Notes: generated by a model from the sequence alone, not told the origin. A stretch of 64,000 bases of DNA from Ensifer adhaerens (GCF_002007205.1 NZ_LAZS01000005.1:1426001-1490000), one strand, 5' to 3'; numbered from the stretch's first letter, positions 8,402-17,854 are shown. Program-made: numbers and translations.

Positions 8402-9904
8402 TTATTCCTCGATGCCGAGCTTGGCCTTCACGAGGGCCTGCACGGCCTGCGGGTTGGCCTTGCCGCCGGTCGACTTCATCACCTGGCCTACGAACCAGCC
8501 GGCGAGCGAGGGCTTGGCCTGGACCTTGGCGACCTGATCCGGGTTGGCGGCGATGATCTCGTCGACAGCCTTCTCGATGGCGCCGGTGTCGGTCACCTGC
8601 TTCATACCGCGAGATTCGACGATTTCGGCCGGGTCGCCGCCTTCGTTCCAGATGATCTCGAAGAGGTCCTTGGCGATCTTGCCGGAGATGGTCTCGGCCT
8701 TGATGAGATCGATGATGCCGCCGAGCTGGGCCGGCGAAACCGGAGTCTCTTCAATGGCTTTGCCGGCTTTGTTCAAGGCGCCGAGCAGGTCGTTGATGAC
8801 CCAGTTGGCGGCAATCTTGCCGTCGCGACCTTCGGCCACCGCCTCGAAATAGTCGGCGATCGACTTTTCGGAAACGAGAACCGAGGCGTCGTAGACCGAG
8901 AGGCCGAGATCGCGCACGAAGCGCTCCTTCTTGTCATCGGGCAGTTCCGGCAGGTCCGCCTTCAGTGCCTCGACGAAGGCATCGTCGAACTCCAGCGGCA
9001 GCAAGTCCGGATCCGGGAAATAGCGGTAGTCGTGCGCGTCTTCCTTGGAGCGCATCGAGCGGGTCTCGCCCTTGTTCGGGTCGAACAGACGCGTTTCCTG
9101 GTCGATGCTGCCACCGTCCTCGAGGATGCCGATCTGGCGGCGTGCCTCATACTCGATCGCTTGGCCGATAAAGCGGATCGAGTTGACATTCTTGATTTCG
9201 CAGCGCGTGCCGAAACCTTCGCCCGGACGACGCACGGAGACGTTGACGTCGGCGCGCATGGAGCCTTCATCCATGTTACCGTCGCAGGTGCCGAGATAAC
9301 GCACGATCGAACGCAGCTTCGTCATGTAGGCCTTGGCCTCGTCCGACGAGCGCATGTCCGGCTTGGAGACGATTTCCATCAGCGCGACGCCCGAGCGGTT
9401 GAGATCGACATAGGACATCGACGGATGCTGGTCGTGCATCGACTTGCCGGCATCCTGTTCCAGATGCAGGCGCTCGATGCCGATCTCGACATCCTCGAAC
9501 TGGCCCTGACGGTCCGGACCGATCGAAATGATGATCTTGCCCTCGCCGACGATCGGATCCTTGAACTGGGAGATCTGGTAGCCCTGCGGCAGGTCCGGGT
9601 AGAAATAGTTCTTGCGGTCGAAGATCGAGCGGTTGTTGATCTGGGCCTTGAGGCCGAGACCGGTGCGCACTGCCTGCTTCACGCATTCCTCGTTGATGAC
9701 GGGCAGCATGCCGGGCATGGCGGCGTCGACGAGCGACACGTTCGCATTCGGCGCGTTGCCGAACTCGGTCGAGGCACCCGAAAACAGCTTCGAATTGGAA
9801 AGCACCTGGGCATGGACCTCCATGCCGATGATGACTTCCCAGTCGCCGGTGGCGCCGGGGATGAAGCGTTTCGGATCGGGGGTGCGGACGTCGACAATGC
9901 TCAT
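8402..9904 (-). CDS. gatB: Asp-tRNA(Asn)/Glu-tRNA(Gln) amidotransferase subunit B
   Basis: GatB phosphorylates the misacylated Glu-tRNA(Gln) or Asp-tRNA(Asn) and passes it ammonia from GatA. The 500-residue product contains [24 protein letters not shown] at the N-terminus, [13 protein letters not shown], the [15 protein letters not shown] and [10 protein letters not shown] motifs, and the C-terminal YqeY-like tRNA-binding tail ending near the stop. The ATG at 9904 has AAGAAGAG upstream. An in-frame open stretch reaches 10327 but its sequence is unlike the family and overlaps the divergent DUF1294 gene. Its partners gatC and gatA are at 13-14.8 kb. The presence of GatCAB suggests the organism lacks glutaminyl- or asparaginyl-tRNA synthetase. 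Confidence 0.97.
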   Translation of the reverse strand: MSIVDVRTPDPKRFIPGATGDWEVIIGMEVHAQVLSNSKLFSGASTEFGNAPNANVSLVDAAMPGMLPVINEECVKQAVRTGLGLKAQINNRSIFDRKNYFYPDLPQGYQISQFKDPIVGEGKIIISIGPDRQGQFEDVEIGIERLHLEQDAGKSMHDQHPSMSYVDLNRSGVALMEIVSKPDMRSSDEAKAYMTKLRSIVRYLGTCDGNMDEGSMRADVNVSVRRPGEGFGTRCEIKNVNSIRFIGQAIEYEARRQIGILEDGGSIDQETRLFDPNKGETRSMRSKEDAHDYRYFPDPDLLPLEFDDAFVEALKADLPELPDDKKERFVRDLGLSVYDASVLVSEKSIADYFEAVAEGRDGKIAANWVINDLLGALNKAGKAIEETPVSPAQLGGIIDLIKAETISGKIAKDLFEIIWNEGGDPAEIVESRGMKQVTDTGAIEKAVDEIIAANPDQVAKVQAKPSLAGWFVGQVMKSTGGKANPQAVQALVKAKLGIEE

Positions 9905-10064
9905 ATCATGCTCTTCTTTGAAGCCTGAATTCTTAGTTTCTCGGTAGAACAATTGGTCCGCCGGTGCAAGTTGTTCGGCTGGATCAGAAGCGCCATCTGC
10001 ATCCTCATGCGGACGGCAGGCGTCTGTTAACCATCGTTTAGCGCCTATCGGCAAGACTTCGGTC

Positions 10065-10343
10065 ATGTCCATCGGCCTTGCCCTCCTCTCATTCGCAATT
10101 CTCGTCAACGTGGCTGCCTTCGGGCTGTTCTGGAACGACAAGCAAGCGGCGCGCTCCGGCCGACGGCGGATCAGCGAGCGGACCCTGCTGACGGTCGCCC
10201 TTTTCGGCGGCAGCCCGGGAGCGATGACGGCGCGCCATATCTTCCGACACAAGACGCGCAAGGAGCCTTTTCGTACGCGCCTCGCGTTGATCATCGTCTT
10301 CCAGGTGGCGCTGGCGGCCATCGGCACTCTGGCGTTGCAATGA
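10065..10343 (+). CDS. DUF1294 family small membrane protein
   Basis: A 92-residue membrane protein with a hydrophobic N-terminal helix (about 2-22), a basic loop with the family motif [20 protein letters not shown], a short hydrophobic segment LFGGSPGA, the HKTRKEPF motif and a C-terminal helix (about 70-90). These match DUF1294, whose function is unknown. It is divergent from gatB. A TTAACCAT-containing sequence (10027-10041, TTAA-N7-TTAG) lies just upstream and resembles a CtrA site, but this is weak evidence. Confidence 0.85.
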   Translation: MSIGLALLSFAILVNVAAFGLFWNDKQAARSGRRRISERTLLTVALFGGSPGAMTARHIFRHKTRKEPFRTRLALIIVFQVALAAIGTLALQ

Positions 10344-10513
10344 CACCTTGACGCGCCGGCGCCGGTCTTCTAGGAAGGCATCGTTCTATTGGAGTTTTTA
10401 TGTTCCGTTCGTCGCCTGAGTCCCGGTAAAGCCCGTCCGCGTAATCCCTTTTGATTGCGCGCACGGGCCGGAAACGTCACCCCGCTTTCTAGAGATTTGC
10501 GGAACGTTTTCCT

Positions 10514-10529
10514 GCGTTCTTCCGAACGC
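10514..10529. promoter_or_regulatory. Inverted repeat upstream of yjhX, possible operator
   Basis: GCGTTC-TTCC-GAACGC, a perfect 6-bp inverted repeat, lies about 20 bases before the yjhX start codon. It could be an operator or a leader hairpin. It is not a LexA box, because the half sites are inverted rather than direct. Confidence 0.3.
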
Positions 10530-10549
10530 TATTCCGGAACATTCAGACA

Positions 10550-10804
10550 ATGGATATCTCGCGCGCAGAACAGCGCATCCTTCATCATTTGGCCCAGGGC
10601 GGCCGTATCGAAATCATCCGCGAAGACAAGGCGATCACCGAGATCCGGTGCTTCACCCGTGACGGCTGGGTCTATCCCGGCTTCGACCTCGAACTCTTCC
10701 GCAAGCTGAAGCGCAAGAAGGCGATCTCGTCTTCCGGCGGGAAGCCCTACCGGATCACCGAACAAGGGCTTCGTCTGGTTCGATCGGAACTGAACAATCG
10801 TTGA
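10550..10804 (+). CDS. yjhX: YjhX-family protein (putative toxin / UPF0386)
   Basis: An 84-residue protein matching YjhX/UPF0386 over its whole length: MDISRxEQRILHxLAQGGRI at the start, then CFTRDGWxYP and FxKLKRKKxISSxxGxPYRIT. The fold is predicted to be a winged-helix-like unit. E. coli YjhX has been described as a toxin paired with YjhQ, a GNAT protein. No adjacent antitoxin is visible here, but several GNAT genes lie within 3 kb. A GCGTTC-TTCC-GAACGC inverted repeat sits just upstream (10514-10529). A strong hairpin follows the gene. Confidence 0.85.
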   Translation: MDISRAEQRILHHLAQGGRIEIIREDKAITEIRCFTRDGWVYPGFDLELFRKLKRKKAISSSGGKPYRITEQGLRLVRSELNNR

Positions 10805-10819
10805 GTGGCAGCGACGGCG

Positions 10820-10846
10820 ATACCGGGCATGTTTCATGCCCGGTAT
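10820..10846. terminator. Strong hairpin between yjhX and the diguanylate cyclase
   Basis: A perfect 12-bp inverted repeat (ATACCGGGCATG / CATGCCCGGTAT) with a TTT loop lies 16 bases after the yjhX stop, between two convergent genes. There is no long T-tract on either side, so it may work as a factor-assisted or bidirectional terminator. Confidence 0.6.
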
Positions 10847-10852
10847 TCACTC

Positions 10853-10867
10853 TTCACGTAACGTGAA
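10853..10867. repeat. Second small palindrome next to the yjhX terminator
   Basis: TTCACGT-A-ACGTGAA is a perfect 7-bp inverted repeat six bases after the previous hairpin. It may be part of the same bidirectional terminator or a protein binding site. Confidence 0.45.
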
Positions 10868-10892
10868 TGCCAATGCTTCGGTTGACCTTACG

Positions 10893-12329
10893 TCATGCGT
10901 GGGCCGGCAGGGCACAGCGAACGCGATCACGACCAGCATCCTTCGCCTGGTAAAGGGCGCGATCCGCGGCCAGGAGCAGCCGGTCGAGACCGGCTTCGCC
11001 GGTTGAAACCTCGGCGGCTCCGATGCTGATCGTCACAGAGAGTTTGCCACCCTGCTCCAGATCGAGTTCCAGCGCACGCACCGCCTCAAGCAGCCGTTCG
11101 GCGACCTTGAGCGCGTCGGCAGGGGACTGCCGGGCAAGTACGACGGCGAACTCCTCTCCCCCAAGCCGGCCAAAAAGATCATCGCCGCGGAGCGTCGAGC
11201 GTACCGTGCGGGCGACTGCGGTCAGCACGCGATCTCCTACGGCATGGCCGTAGGTATCGTTGATCGCCTTGAAGCGATCGATATCGAGCATCATCACGAC
11301 CGTACCGCTTCGGCGCGCAGCGGGTGCTGCCACCAGGGCAGCGGCCCGGGACATGAAGGCGGAGCGCGCCAGGCACTGCGTGAGGAAATCGTAGTCGACC
11401 GCATGGGACAAACGCCCGATCAGGGCCCGCCGGGCCGCGTCGACGCTGGCAACGGTCAGGGGACAGAGCGCCAGAAGCGTCGTTCCGAGCCGCGTCGATG
11501 TAAGCGTCGCCTCGGCAACGGCGCTGACACCAAGATGCAGTGCTCCGGATGCCACCGCGATCTGCGTCAGCACACCGACGATCGCCGTCAACACCGTCAC
11601 GCAAAACAACCCATAGGTCAGGGCGCACCACAGAAGAGCCGGCACCGGAAAGGCGAAGGCGCCGGGACCGCCGATCACAAGCGCCGCGGCGCACGAGGCG
11701 ACCAAGGCAACCAGCGGCCATGGGCTGCCGGCCCTGGCGGAAGCCGCAAGCGACGCGGTACCGGCGCGCGAACCGTCGCTGAAGATCGGCGCTGCCAGGA
11801 AGACCGGCAGGATAACCACGTAATTGACAAGTTCAGTCGTCAGCCAGGCGACAAAAGCCTCCGACAGCCGTGCGCCGAACGCAACGTGCACGGCAGCGGC
11901 CCCAACTATGGCGGCACCGATCGCAGCGAGCGAGGCGTTGACAAACATATGAAGCACCGACAGCGGCCGGCGCAGATGCCGATGTTCGCTGGAAAGCCTC
12001 GCGAAAAGCGCGTAGCCGATGATGACACCGACCATGTTGGCGGCATTCAGCGAGACCGCCTGCGTCAGGTCCGATCCGGTAACGACGTCGGCGAGCACAT
12101 AGGCCAAGGCGGCGGCAGACCAACCGGCCGGGGACGCCAACGCAGGGTTTCTGACGAGAAGGCCAAGAAGGATGGCATTGGCCGGCCAGATTGAAGCGAG
12201 CATGCCGACCGGACGACTCAGGATGCCGAGCACGCAGGCGACGAAAATGATCAGCCCCAGGCCGGCAATCCAAAACGAGTGATGGAAGGGCTTCAGAACC
12301 AACGGCCGCGCGGCCGTCCTCTCCAGCAT
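10893..12329 (-). CDS. Membrane diguanylate cyclase with MASE1 sensor domain
   Basis: About 478 residues: an N-terminal MASE1 region with roughly eight hydrophobic segments (residues 15-300, including the WPANAILLGLLVRNP signature), then a GGDEF domain. The active site is GGEEF near 390-394, preceded by a five-residue-spaced RGDD, an intact c-di-GMP inhibitory I-site, so it should synthesise c-di-GMP with product feedback. NDTYGHAVGD and ADRALYQAKDAGRD are also present. The ATG at 12329 was preferred over a TTG three codons upstream. It is monocistronic and convergent with yjhX. The signal sensed by MASE1 is unknown. A second cyclase, PleD, is encoded at 32.3 kb. Confidence 0.9.
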   Translation of the reverse strand: MLERTAARPLVLKPFHHSFWIAGLGLIIFVACVLGILSRPVGMLASIWPANAILLGLLVRNPALASPAGWSAAALAYVLADVVTGSDLTQAVSLNAANMVGVIIGYALFARLSSEHRHLRRPLSVLHMFVNASLAAIGAAIVGAAAVHVAFGARLSEAFVAWLTTELVNYVVILPVFLAAPIFSDGSRAGTASLAASARAGSPWPLVALVASCAAALVIGGPGAFAFPVPALLWCALTYGLFCVTVLTAIVGVLTQIAVASGALHLGVSAVAEATLTSTRLGTTLLALCPLTVASVDAARRALIGRLSHAVDYDFLTQCLARSAFMSRAAALVAAPAARRSGTVVMMLDIDRFKAINDTYGHAVGDRVLTAVARTVRSTLRGDDLFGRLGGEEFAVVLARQSPADALKVAERLLEAVRALELDLEQGGKLSVTISIGAAEVSTGEAGLDRLLLAADRALYQAKDAGRDRVRCALPAHA

Positions 12330-12454
12330 TTGCAACAAGCGTTCCCCCGCAGTGCCACCGCACTTTCATAACCCATAATATTTCATGGGCCTAATGAATG
12401 AGGTGTGAATGCGCCAGCACCAATTCTGGATGACAGCCATTCGGCAGCCGCAGG

Positions 12455-12946
12455 TCAGACGTCGCCCTCCCCCCTGAGAACTTTTCTCAGGCCGATGAAC
12501 TCCACGTCGCTGTCGAGTTGTGGTGCATAGGCGGTCGAAAGCCAGCTCACTCCGTATCCGCTGTTGCAGAAGAAGCGCACGGCCCGCTCGTTGCGCGCGT
12601 GGGTCTTGGTGGTCACGCTCTCGAAGCCGTCCTTGACGATGCGGGCCTCGATCTCACCGAGCAAGAGGCCGCCAAACCCTCGCCCTTGTGCAGACGGCTC
12701 GATCCACAGGTCGGATATCGCATTGTCGAAGTTCTCGCGCGCGGTCCAGCCGCGAATGTCACCGTCCGCTTCGAGGAGCAGGACGGAAAGCCATTGATCC
12801 GAAAGAAAGCGGTGAAATGCGGTTTCAGCCACCCCCCGCATCTTGTCGCCGTCGGCAAGGCCGGCAATCGCAGATTGCCAGGCACCAAGACCGATCGCCG
12901 TCAAACGGTCGACGTCGCCGACGCGGGCATGGCGGATGACGGGCAC
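12455..12946 (-). CDS. GNAT-family N-acetyltransferase
   Basis: A 163-residue GNAT protein starting at GTG 12946; no ATG is available before the conserved core. Motif A is [16 protein letters not shown] near residues 91-106, preceded by the strand DLWIEP and followed by the [13 protein letters not shown] motif. Substrate unknown. It is the third small GNAT in 6 kb, but the three differ too much to be recent duplicates. It lies downstream of the gatA terminator and reads away from it. Confidence 0.82.
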   Translation of the reverse strand: MPVIRHARVGDVDRLTAIGLGAWQSAIAGLADGDKMRGVAETAFHRFLSDQWLSVLLLEADGDIRGWTARENFDNAISDLWIEPSAQGRGFGGLLLGEIEARIVKDGFESVTTKTHARNERAVRFFCNSGYGVSWLSTAYAPQLDSDVEFIGLRKVLRGEGDV

Positions 12947-12995
12947 GGCGCGGGCTACCTCCGCGACAACAGTGACTGGTCTTCAAAATGAAAAA

Positions 12996-13020
12996 TGGCG
13001 GCGCCTCACCGGCGCCGCCA
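12996..13020 (-). terminator. Intrinsic terminator of gatCA
   Basis: A perfect 10-bp stem (TGGCGGCGCC / GGCGCCGCCA) with a 5-nt loop lies just after the gatA stop. On the minus strand it is followed by TTTTTCATTTT, a good T-tract. Confidence 0.9.
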
Positions 13021-13028
13021 TCGCAATC

Positions 13029-14510
13029 TTACCACCACTTGGCGGGTGTGAAGCGGCCCGCCGCCTGCTCGATGATATGCGCCGTCTTGAACAGCGTCTC
13101 TTCCTCGAACGGCTTGCCGATCAGCTGCAGGCCGAGCGGCAGGCCCTTGTGGTCGAGACCGCCGGGGACGGCGATGCCCGGAAGACCGGCCATGTTGACC
13201 GTCACCGTGAAGATGTCGTTGAGGTACATCTTCACCGGATCCGCAGCGAGATCCTCGTCGGCAATGCCGAAGGCGGACGACGGCGTGGCCGGCGTCAGGA
13301 TCGCGTCGACGCCGGCGTGGAACGCCAGTTCGAAGTCACGCTTGATCAGGGTGCGGACCTTCTGCGCCTGCAGGTAGTAGGCGTCGTAGTAGCCGGCCGA
13401 CAGCACGTAGGTGCCGATCATGATGCGGCGCTTGACCTCATGGCCGAAGCCGGCGGCACGGGTCTTTTCGTACATGTCGACGATGTCCTTGCCATCGACG
13501 CGCAGGCCGTAGCGCACGCCGTCGTAGCGGGCGAGGTTCGAAGACGCCTCGGCCGGAGCAACGATGTAATAGGCCGGCAGCGCGTATTTCGTGTGCGGCA
13601 GGGTGATGTCGACGATCTCGGCACCGGCTTCCTTCAACCAGGCAATGCCCTGCTGCCAGAGCGCTTCGATCTCTTCCGGCATGCCGTCGACGCGGTATTC
13701 GCGCGGAATGCCGATCTTCATGCCCTTGATCGACTTGCCGATCGAGGCTTCGTAGTCCGGCACCGGCAGGTCGACAGAGGTCGTGTCCTTAGAATCCACA
13801 CTTGCCATCGACTTCAGAAGGATCGCGGCATCGCGCACGTCGCGGGCGATCGGGCCGGCCTGGTCGAGCGACGAAGCGAAGGCGACGACGCCCCAGCGCG
13901 AGCAGCGACCGTAGGTCGGCTTGATGCCGACGGTGCCGGTGAAGGCGGCCGGCTGGCGGATGGAGCCGCCGGTATCGGTTGCCGTCGCGCCGGCGCAGAG
14001 ATGCGCGGCAACGGCTGCGGCCGAACCGCCGGACGAACCGCCGGGGACGAGATCCATGTTGGAGCCCTTGGCGCGCCAGGGGTTCTTCACGGCACCGTAA
14101 TAGGAGGTCTCGTTCGACGAGCCCATGGCGAACTCGTCCATGTTCAGCTTGCCGAGCATGACGGCACCGTCGTTCCAGAGGTTCTGGGTAACGGTCGATT
14201 CGTAACGCGGCTCGAAGCCATCGAGGATGTGGCTGCAGGCCTGGGTGTGCACGCCTTCGGTGCCGAACAGGTCCTTGATGCCGAGCGGGATGCCTTCAAG
14301 CGCGCCGGCCTTGCCGGCGGCGATGCGCGCATCCGAGGCTTTCGCCATCTCGCGCGCCTTGTCCGGCGTGACAGTGATATAGGCGTTGATCGCCTCGTTG
14401 GCGGCATCGATCGCGCCGATATAGGCATCCGTCAGTTCGACGGCGGTGATTTCCTTGGCGGCGAGCTTCGTGCGAGCTTCGGCAATCGTCAGGCTGGTAA
14501 GGTCGGTCAT
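13029..14510 (-). CDS. gatA: Asp-tRNA(Asn)/Glu-tRNA(Gln) amidotransferase subunit A
   Basis: Glutaminase subunit of GatCAB, which releases ammonia from glutamine for tRNA-dependent amidation. The 493-residue product is an amidase-signature enzyme with the Ser-cisSer-Lys triad visible: K79 in GIKDLFG, S159 in PGGSSGGS and the nucleophile S183 in [10 protein letters not shown]. The spacing matches known GatA enzymes. The ATG at 14510 starts [12 protein letters not shown], the family start. It follows gatC by 50 bases and ends in a strong terminator. Confidence 0.97.
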   Translation of the reverse strand: MTDLTSLTIAEARTKLAAKEITAVELTDAYIGAIDAANEAINAYITVTPDKAREMAKASDARIAAGKAGALEGIPLGIKDLFGTEGVHTQACSHILDGFEPRYESTVTQNLWNDGAVMLGKLNMDEFAMGSSNETSYYGAVKNPWRAKGSNMDLVPGGSSGGSAAAVAAHLCAGATATDTGGSIRQPAAFTGTVGIKPTYGRCSRWGVVAFASSLDQAGPIARDVRDAAILLKSMASVDSKDTTSVDLPVPDYEASIGKSIKGMKIGIPREYRVDGMPEEIEALWQQGIAWLKEAGAEIVDITLPHTKYALPAYYIVAPAEASSNLARYDGVRYGLRVDGKDIVDMYEKTRAAGFGHEVKRRIMIGTYVLSAGYYDAYYLQAQKVRTLIKRDFELAFHAGVDAILTPATPSSAFGIADEDLAADPVKMYLNDIFTVTVNMAGLPGIAVPGGLDHKGLPLGLQLIGKPFEEETLFKTAHIIEQAAGRFTPAKWW

Positions 14511-14560
14511 GGTGAAATCGGGCTTTCGCAATCGGGAACGTCGGGGCGGCTGGCGGGAGG

Positions 14561-14848
14561 TTACTCGACCACCTTCGGAACGAGGAAGAAATTGCGATCC
14601 GAATTCGGCGCATTGGCGACGATGTCGTCGGCCTTGTTGCCGTCCGATACAGCGTCGATACGCTTCTTCATCTCCATCGGCGTAACCGAGGTCATCGGCT
14701 CGACGCCATCGACATTGACTTCGGAAAGCTGCTCGACGAAACCGAGGATACCATTGAGCTCGCCCATCATCCGTTCGGCTTCCTCTTCGCTGACGGCGAT
14801 ACGGGCAAGGCGCGCGACGCGCTTCACGGTGGCAAGGTCTACGGACAT
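14561..14848 (-). CDS. gatC: Asp-tRNA(Asn)/Glu-tRNA(Gln) amidotransferase subunit C
   Basis: A 95-residue belt subunit that wraps and stabilises GatA/GatB. Family signatures are [18 protein letters not shown] near the start, the [22 protein letters not shown] helix region and a C-terminal [17 protein letters not shown] segment. It is 50 bases upstream of gatA and transcribed with it. An ATTATA element on the minus strand at 14880-14885 could be its -10 box, but no convincing -35 was seen. Confidence 0.95.
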   Translation of the reverse strand: MSVDLATVKRVARLARIAVSEEEAERMMGELNGILGFVEQLSEVNVDGVEPMTSVTPMEMKKRIDAVSDGNKADDIVANAPNSDRNFFLVPKVVE

Positions 14849-14957
14849 GATCGTCTCCGGTATCTGGAACTTCCCCCGCTATAATGGCGCAGAGCGAGCC
14901 ACGCAACGGGGGAATTGCCGGAGGACCAGGCCTCGCGTCAGAAGGCCCGGCGCAACA

Positions 14958-15662
14958 TCAGACCTCGACGACGCCGCCGACATGCGGTGTCTCAACCTTG
15001 GTGGACGCGCTTTCCATGCCCGCAACGAAGGTTTCCGGCGTCTGGTCGATGATCGGGAACGAGCCGTAATGGCAAGGGATGGCTGTCGAGAACTTGAAGA
15101 AGCGCTGGCAGGCCAGGGCCGCAACCGCCCCGCCCATGGTGAAACGATCGCCGATCGGCACGATGCCGATCTCCGGCTGATGCAGCTCGTTGATCAGCGC
15201 CATGTCGGAGAAGATGTCCGTGTCGCCCATATGATAGAGCGTCGGCTCGTCCTCGAAATGCAGCACCAGGCCGTTGGCATTGCCGAGCGAGTGCGAGACG
15301 CCGTCCTCGGTCAGCTGCGCCGACGAATGCAGCGCGTTGACGAAGGTCGTCGAGAAACTACCGAGATTGATCGTGCCGCCGGTGTTCCCCATTTCCAGCG
15401 CCTTGACGCCATGCCGGCCGAGCCAGGCGGCAAGGTCGGCATTGGCAACGACCGTCGCACCCGTCTCCTTGGCGATCGCAATGGTATCGCCGACATGGTC
15501 ACCGTGGCCGTGGGTCAGGAGAATATGAGTGAGCCCGGCGGTCGCGTCCCGGCGCTCCTCGTCGCGGAAGGCCGGATTGCCGGTAAAGAAGGGGTCGATC
15601 AGGATTTTGGACTTTGCCGTTTCGATATGGAAGGCGGCGTGTCCGAGCCATTTGATCTTCAT
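14958..15662 (-). CDS. UPF0173-type metal-dependent hydrolase (beta-lactamase fold)
   Basis: A 234-residue metallo-beta-lactamase-fold protein. It starts [14 protein letters not shown], the usual start of the UPF0173 group, and has the metal-binding [10 protein letters not shown] motif near residues 50-59, later [10 protein letters not shown] and [12 protein letters not shown], and a final CHYGSFP segment supplying another ligand. Substrate unknown; the group is often annotated only as metal-dependent hydrolase. It is divergent from ruvX, with about 80 bases shared upstream. Confidence 0.9.
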   Translation of the reverse strand: MKIKWLGHAAFHIETAKSKILIDPFFTGNPAFRDEERRDATAGLTHILLTHGHGDHVGDTIAIAKETGATVVANADLAAWLGRHGVKALEMGNTGGTINLGSFSTTFVNALHSSAQLTEDGVSHSLGNANGLVLHFEDEPTLYHMGDTDIFSDMALINELHQPEIGIVPIGDRFTMGGAVAALACQRFFKFSTAIPCHYGSFPIIDQTPETFVAGMESASTKVETPHVGGVVEV

Positions 15663-15743
15663 GTCGATCTCCCTGATGATTTGTCGGTCGCAACAGCATA
15701 TGGATCAGACAACTCTCCGCGCAAAGATCGAATCGACACCGAC

Positions 15744-16229
15744 ATGGCAATTCTCACCATCGAAGAACTCGCAGCCCAGCTACAGCCGAACCAGGCGATT
15801 GCAGGCCTCGACCTCGGCACGAAAACGATCGGCCTCTCGGTCTCCGATCTCGGTCGCCGCTTTGCGACCCCGCGCGAGGTGATCCGTCGGGTCAAGTTCG
15901 GCGTGGACGCGGAGGCGCTGCTGTCGGCAGCGACGAAAGAAAAGATCGCGGCCTTTGTCATCGGCCTGCCCGTCAATATGGACGGCAGCGAGGGGCCGCG
16001 CTGTCAGGCGACCCGCGCCTTTGTGCGCAACATGGAACAGAAAACGCCCCTGCCCTTCGTCTTCTGGGATGAACGGCTTTCGACCGTCGCGGCCGAGCGG
16101 GTGCTGATCGAGATGGACGTGTCACGACGCAAGCGGGCCGAACGCATCGATTCGGCCGCGGCCTCGTTCATTCTTCAGGGCGCGCTCGACAGGCTGGCGT
16201 CGCTGGCAAGAGACGGCCGCTCGGACTGA
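15744..16229 (+). CDS. ruvX: Putative pre-16S rRNA nuclease / Holliday junction resolvase-like protein
   Basis: A 161-residue YqgF/RuvX protein with an RNase H-like fold. Visible are the first acidic motif [16 protein letters not shown], the [13 protein letters not shown] strand, [14 protein letters not shown] with the second acidic pair, and the [22 protein letters not shown] tail with the third Asp. E. coli YqgF matures the 5' end of 16S rRNA; the older resolvase name is based on fold. The ATG at 15744 is the first that keeps the family length. Its 3' end overlaps a convergent membrane protein gene by 55 bases. Confidence 0.93.
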   Translation: MAILTIEELAAQLQPNQAIAGLDLGTKTIGLSVSDLGRRFATPREVIRRVKFGVDAEALLSAATKEKIAAFVIGLPVNMDGSEGPRCQATRAFVRNMEQKTPLPFVFWDERLSTVAAERVLIEMDVSRRKRAERIDSAAASFILQGALDRLASLARDGRSD

Positions 16230-16516
16230 GGGGCCACGGCACCGAAGCGACGGCGATACCAGGCTGCGATCTGGCGGCGCTTGCGAAAGCCGATGATGGC
16301 GAAAACGATCAGGCTGTCGACGACGATCGCGCGGGCTACGAGCGGCGGAATCGTTTCCGGCGGGATGCCGAGGACATTGCCGTAGATCTGGAACACCAGA
16401 TCATGGGTTTGCCGCGTCAGCATGAAGAAGCCGAAGCTCATGTCGTAGTACGACAGGCCATACCAGGAGCCCAGCAGCAGGATCGGCCCGCCCCAAAGGA
16501 TCAGAAACCACTTCAT
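16175..16516 (-). CDS. Small membrane protein, possibly DUF6105
   Basis: A 113-residue protein with two hydrophobic helices (about residues 3-22 and 62-80), an aromatic segment [14 protein letters not shown] between them, and a basic then Ser/Ala-rich C-terminal tail. I believe this matches the rhizobial DUF6105 group but could not check it. Its last 55 bases overlap the convergent ruvX 3' end. Its ATG overlaps the stop of a 46-codon membrane ORF (ATGA), so the two are probably co-translated. Confidence 0.7.
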   Translation of the reverse strand: MKWFLILWGGPILLLGSWYGLSYYDMSFGFFMLTRQTHDLVFQIYGNVLGIPPETIPPLVARAIVVDSLIVFAIIGFRKRRQIAAWYRRRFGAVAPQSERPSLASDASLSSAP

Positions 16517-16653
16517 GCGGCTCCCCTTTCCGAGATCTGCCGAAAGACAACTGGGTAAATCGCGCGGTCAGCCAGCACGACGGCCACAAGAACCATCGCG
16601 GGAACTGCGATATCTAGCGCCAGTCCGGCAAAAAACATCATCATGATGATCAT
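16513..16653 (-). CDS. Short membrane protein (46 residues) coupled to the next gene
   Basis: This reading frame starts at ATG 16653 and encodes 46 residues: Met/Ile-rich start (MIIMMMFFAG), a hydrophobic segment to about residue 27, then [19 protein letters not shown]. Its TGA overlaps the ATG of the following membrane gene as ATGA, the usual sign of translational coupling. The start could be any of four nearby ATGs, and no strong Shine-Dalgarno is seen. Function unknown. I infer that it is real from the coupling and the membrane-protein composition. Confidence 0.55.
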   Translation of the reverse strand: MIIMMMFFAGLALDIAVPAMVLVAVVLADRAIYPVVFRQISERGAA

Positions 16654-16894
16654 AAGACCAGTTCTCACCGAACCGCTCCATTCCGGAATCCATTAAAATG
16701 CCGGATCAATCTCCGCCCTTGCGGCGACCCGCGCAATGTAAACCATTTGTTAAGGTTAATTTTCACAGGGCAGTCCGGTCGCGGATCCTTGAAGGCGGGA
16801 CACTCCCGTTTGATCGCCGCCTCGTGCCACTAGCGCATTCCGGTCGGCGATGATTTGAGGTAGCGATAGACGTCCCGCACGCAGGCCCTCCCCC

Positions 16895-17830
16895 ATGACC
16901 GTTGTCTTTGAAAGCATCCTTCCTGTCTTCCTCCTGGTTCTGCTTGGCGCCTGGCTCAAACGCTCGACCTTCGTCGACCAGAACCTTTGGCTCGGGCTTG
17001 AGCAATTCGGCTATTTCATCCTGTTCCCTGCCCTCTTGTTCTCGACCCTTGCTCAGGCCGATTTCGCCGGATTGCAGGCCGACGCAACCGCCATCGCCAC
17101 GATCGGCAGCGTTAGCCTGATGTCGATCTTCGTGCTCTTGCTTTGGCCGATCCTCCGTGACCGGCAGGTTTCCGCATCGTCCTTCACGTCGGTTTTCCAG
17201 ACTGCGACGCGGTGGAACGGCTTCATGGCGCTTGCGATCGCCCACAAGCTCTACGGCTCGCTTGGCCTGACGCTGACCGCGCTCTTGATGACGCTCCTGA
17301 TCATCCCGACCAATCTCTACAATATCGCTGCGCTCGTCTGGTTCGCAGGCGGCAACCGCGACTTTCGCCGCTTCTTCATGCGGATTGCCACGAACCCGAT
17401 CATCGTTTCTTCGGTGCTTGGAATTTTCGTCAACTTGATCGGACTGAAGATCTACAGCCCGCTGATGGCCACCATCGAGATGCTGGCGAGCGCGTCGCTC
17501 AGTCTCGGGCTGGTGATGGTCGGCGCTGGTTTGCGTGCTTCCGACGCATTGAAACCAAGCGCGGTTGCGCTGCTTGCCGTTTTCCTCAAGCTGATCGTCA
17601 TGCCGGTCTTCATGGTGAGCGCGAGTTACCTACTCGGCATCCGCGGCGACGCGTTGCTCGTCATCGCGCTTGGCGCGGCGGTACCGACGGCGATGAACGG
17701 CTACCTGCTCGCCAAGCAGATGAATGGCGACGCCGACCTCTATGCGGCGGTCGCCACCGTCCAGACGGTGGTGTCGTTCTTCACGATCCCGCTCGTGCTC
17801 TGGCTGACGACCTACGTCGCAGCGGGCTGA
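16895..17830 (+). CDS. AEC-family transporter (auxin efflux carrier-like)
   Basis: A 311-residue integral membrane protein with about ten hydrophobic segments in two halves, matching the AEC/PIN-like fold: TVVFESILPVFLLVLLGAWLK at the start, the FPALLFSTL segment, RIATNPIIVSSVLGIFVNL starting the second half, and GAAVPTAMNGYLLAKQM. Bacterial members export or import small organic acids such as malate; the substrate here is unknown. The final residues (LTTYVAAG) lie in the first copy of a 23-bp tandem duplication that contains the stop codon. Confidence 0.88.
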   Translation: MTVVFESILPVFLLVLLGAWLKRSTFVDQNLWLGLEQFGYFILFPALLFSTLAQADFAGLQADATAIATIGSVSLMSIFVLLLWPILRDRQVSASSFTSVFQTATRWNGFMALAIAHKLYGSLGLTLTALLMTLLIIPTNLYNIAALVWFAGGNRDFRRFFMRIATNPIIVSSVLGIFVNLIGLKIYSPLMATIEMLASASLSLGLVMVGAGLRASDALKPSAVALLAVFLKLIVMPVFMVSASYLLGIRGDALLVIALGAAVPTAMNGYLLAKQMNGDADLYAAVATVQTVVSFFTIPLVLWLTTYVAAG

Positions 17831-17854
17831 CGACCTACGTCGCAGCGGGCTGAC
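17802..17854. repeat. 23-bp tandem repeat spanning the stop codon of the AEC gene
   Basis: The sequence from 17802 repeats with an exact period of 23 bases for about 2.3 copies. The TGA of the transporter (17828-17830) lies at the junction. Because 23 is not a multiple of 3, a copy-number change would alter frame only downstream of this stop. It looks like a recent slippage duplication. Confidence 0.85.

Noticed and set aside
9905-10327. Long N-terminal extension of gatB
   Set aside because: The frame is open but the residues are unlike GatB, overlap the divergent DUF1294 gene, and a good ribosome site lies before ATG 9904.
10507-10540. Possible LexA box upstream of yjhX
   Set aside because: GAAC and GTTC strings are present but in inverted orientation or with 9-base spacing, not the direct repeat with 7-base spacing.
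12843-15743. Very long plus-strand open frame upstream of ruvX
   Set aside because: It is the antisense shadow of gatA, gatC and the hydrolase gene, whose minus-strand products match known families. ruvX starts at 15744.
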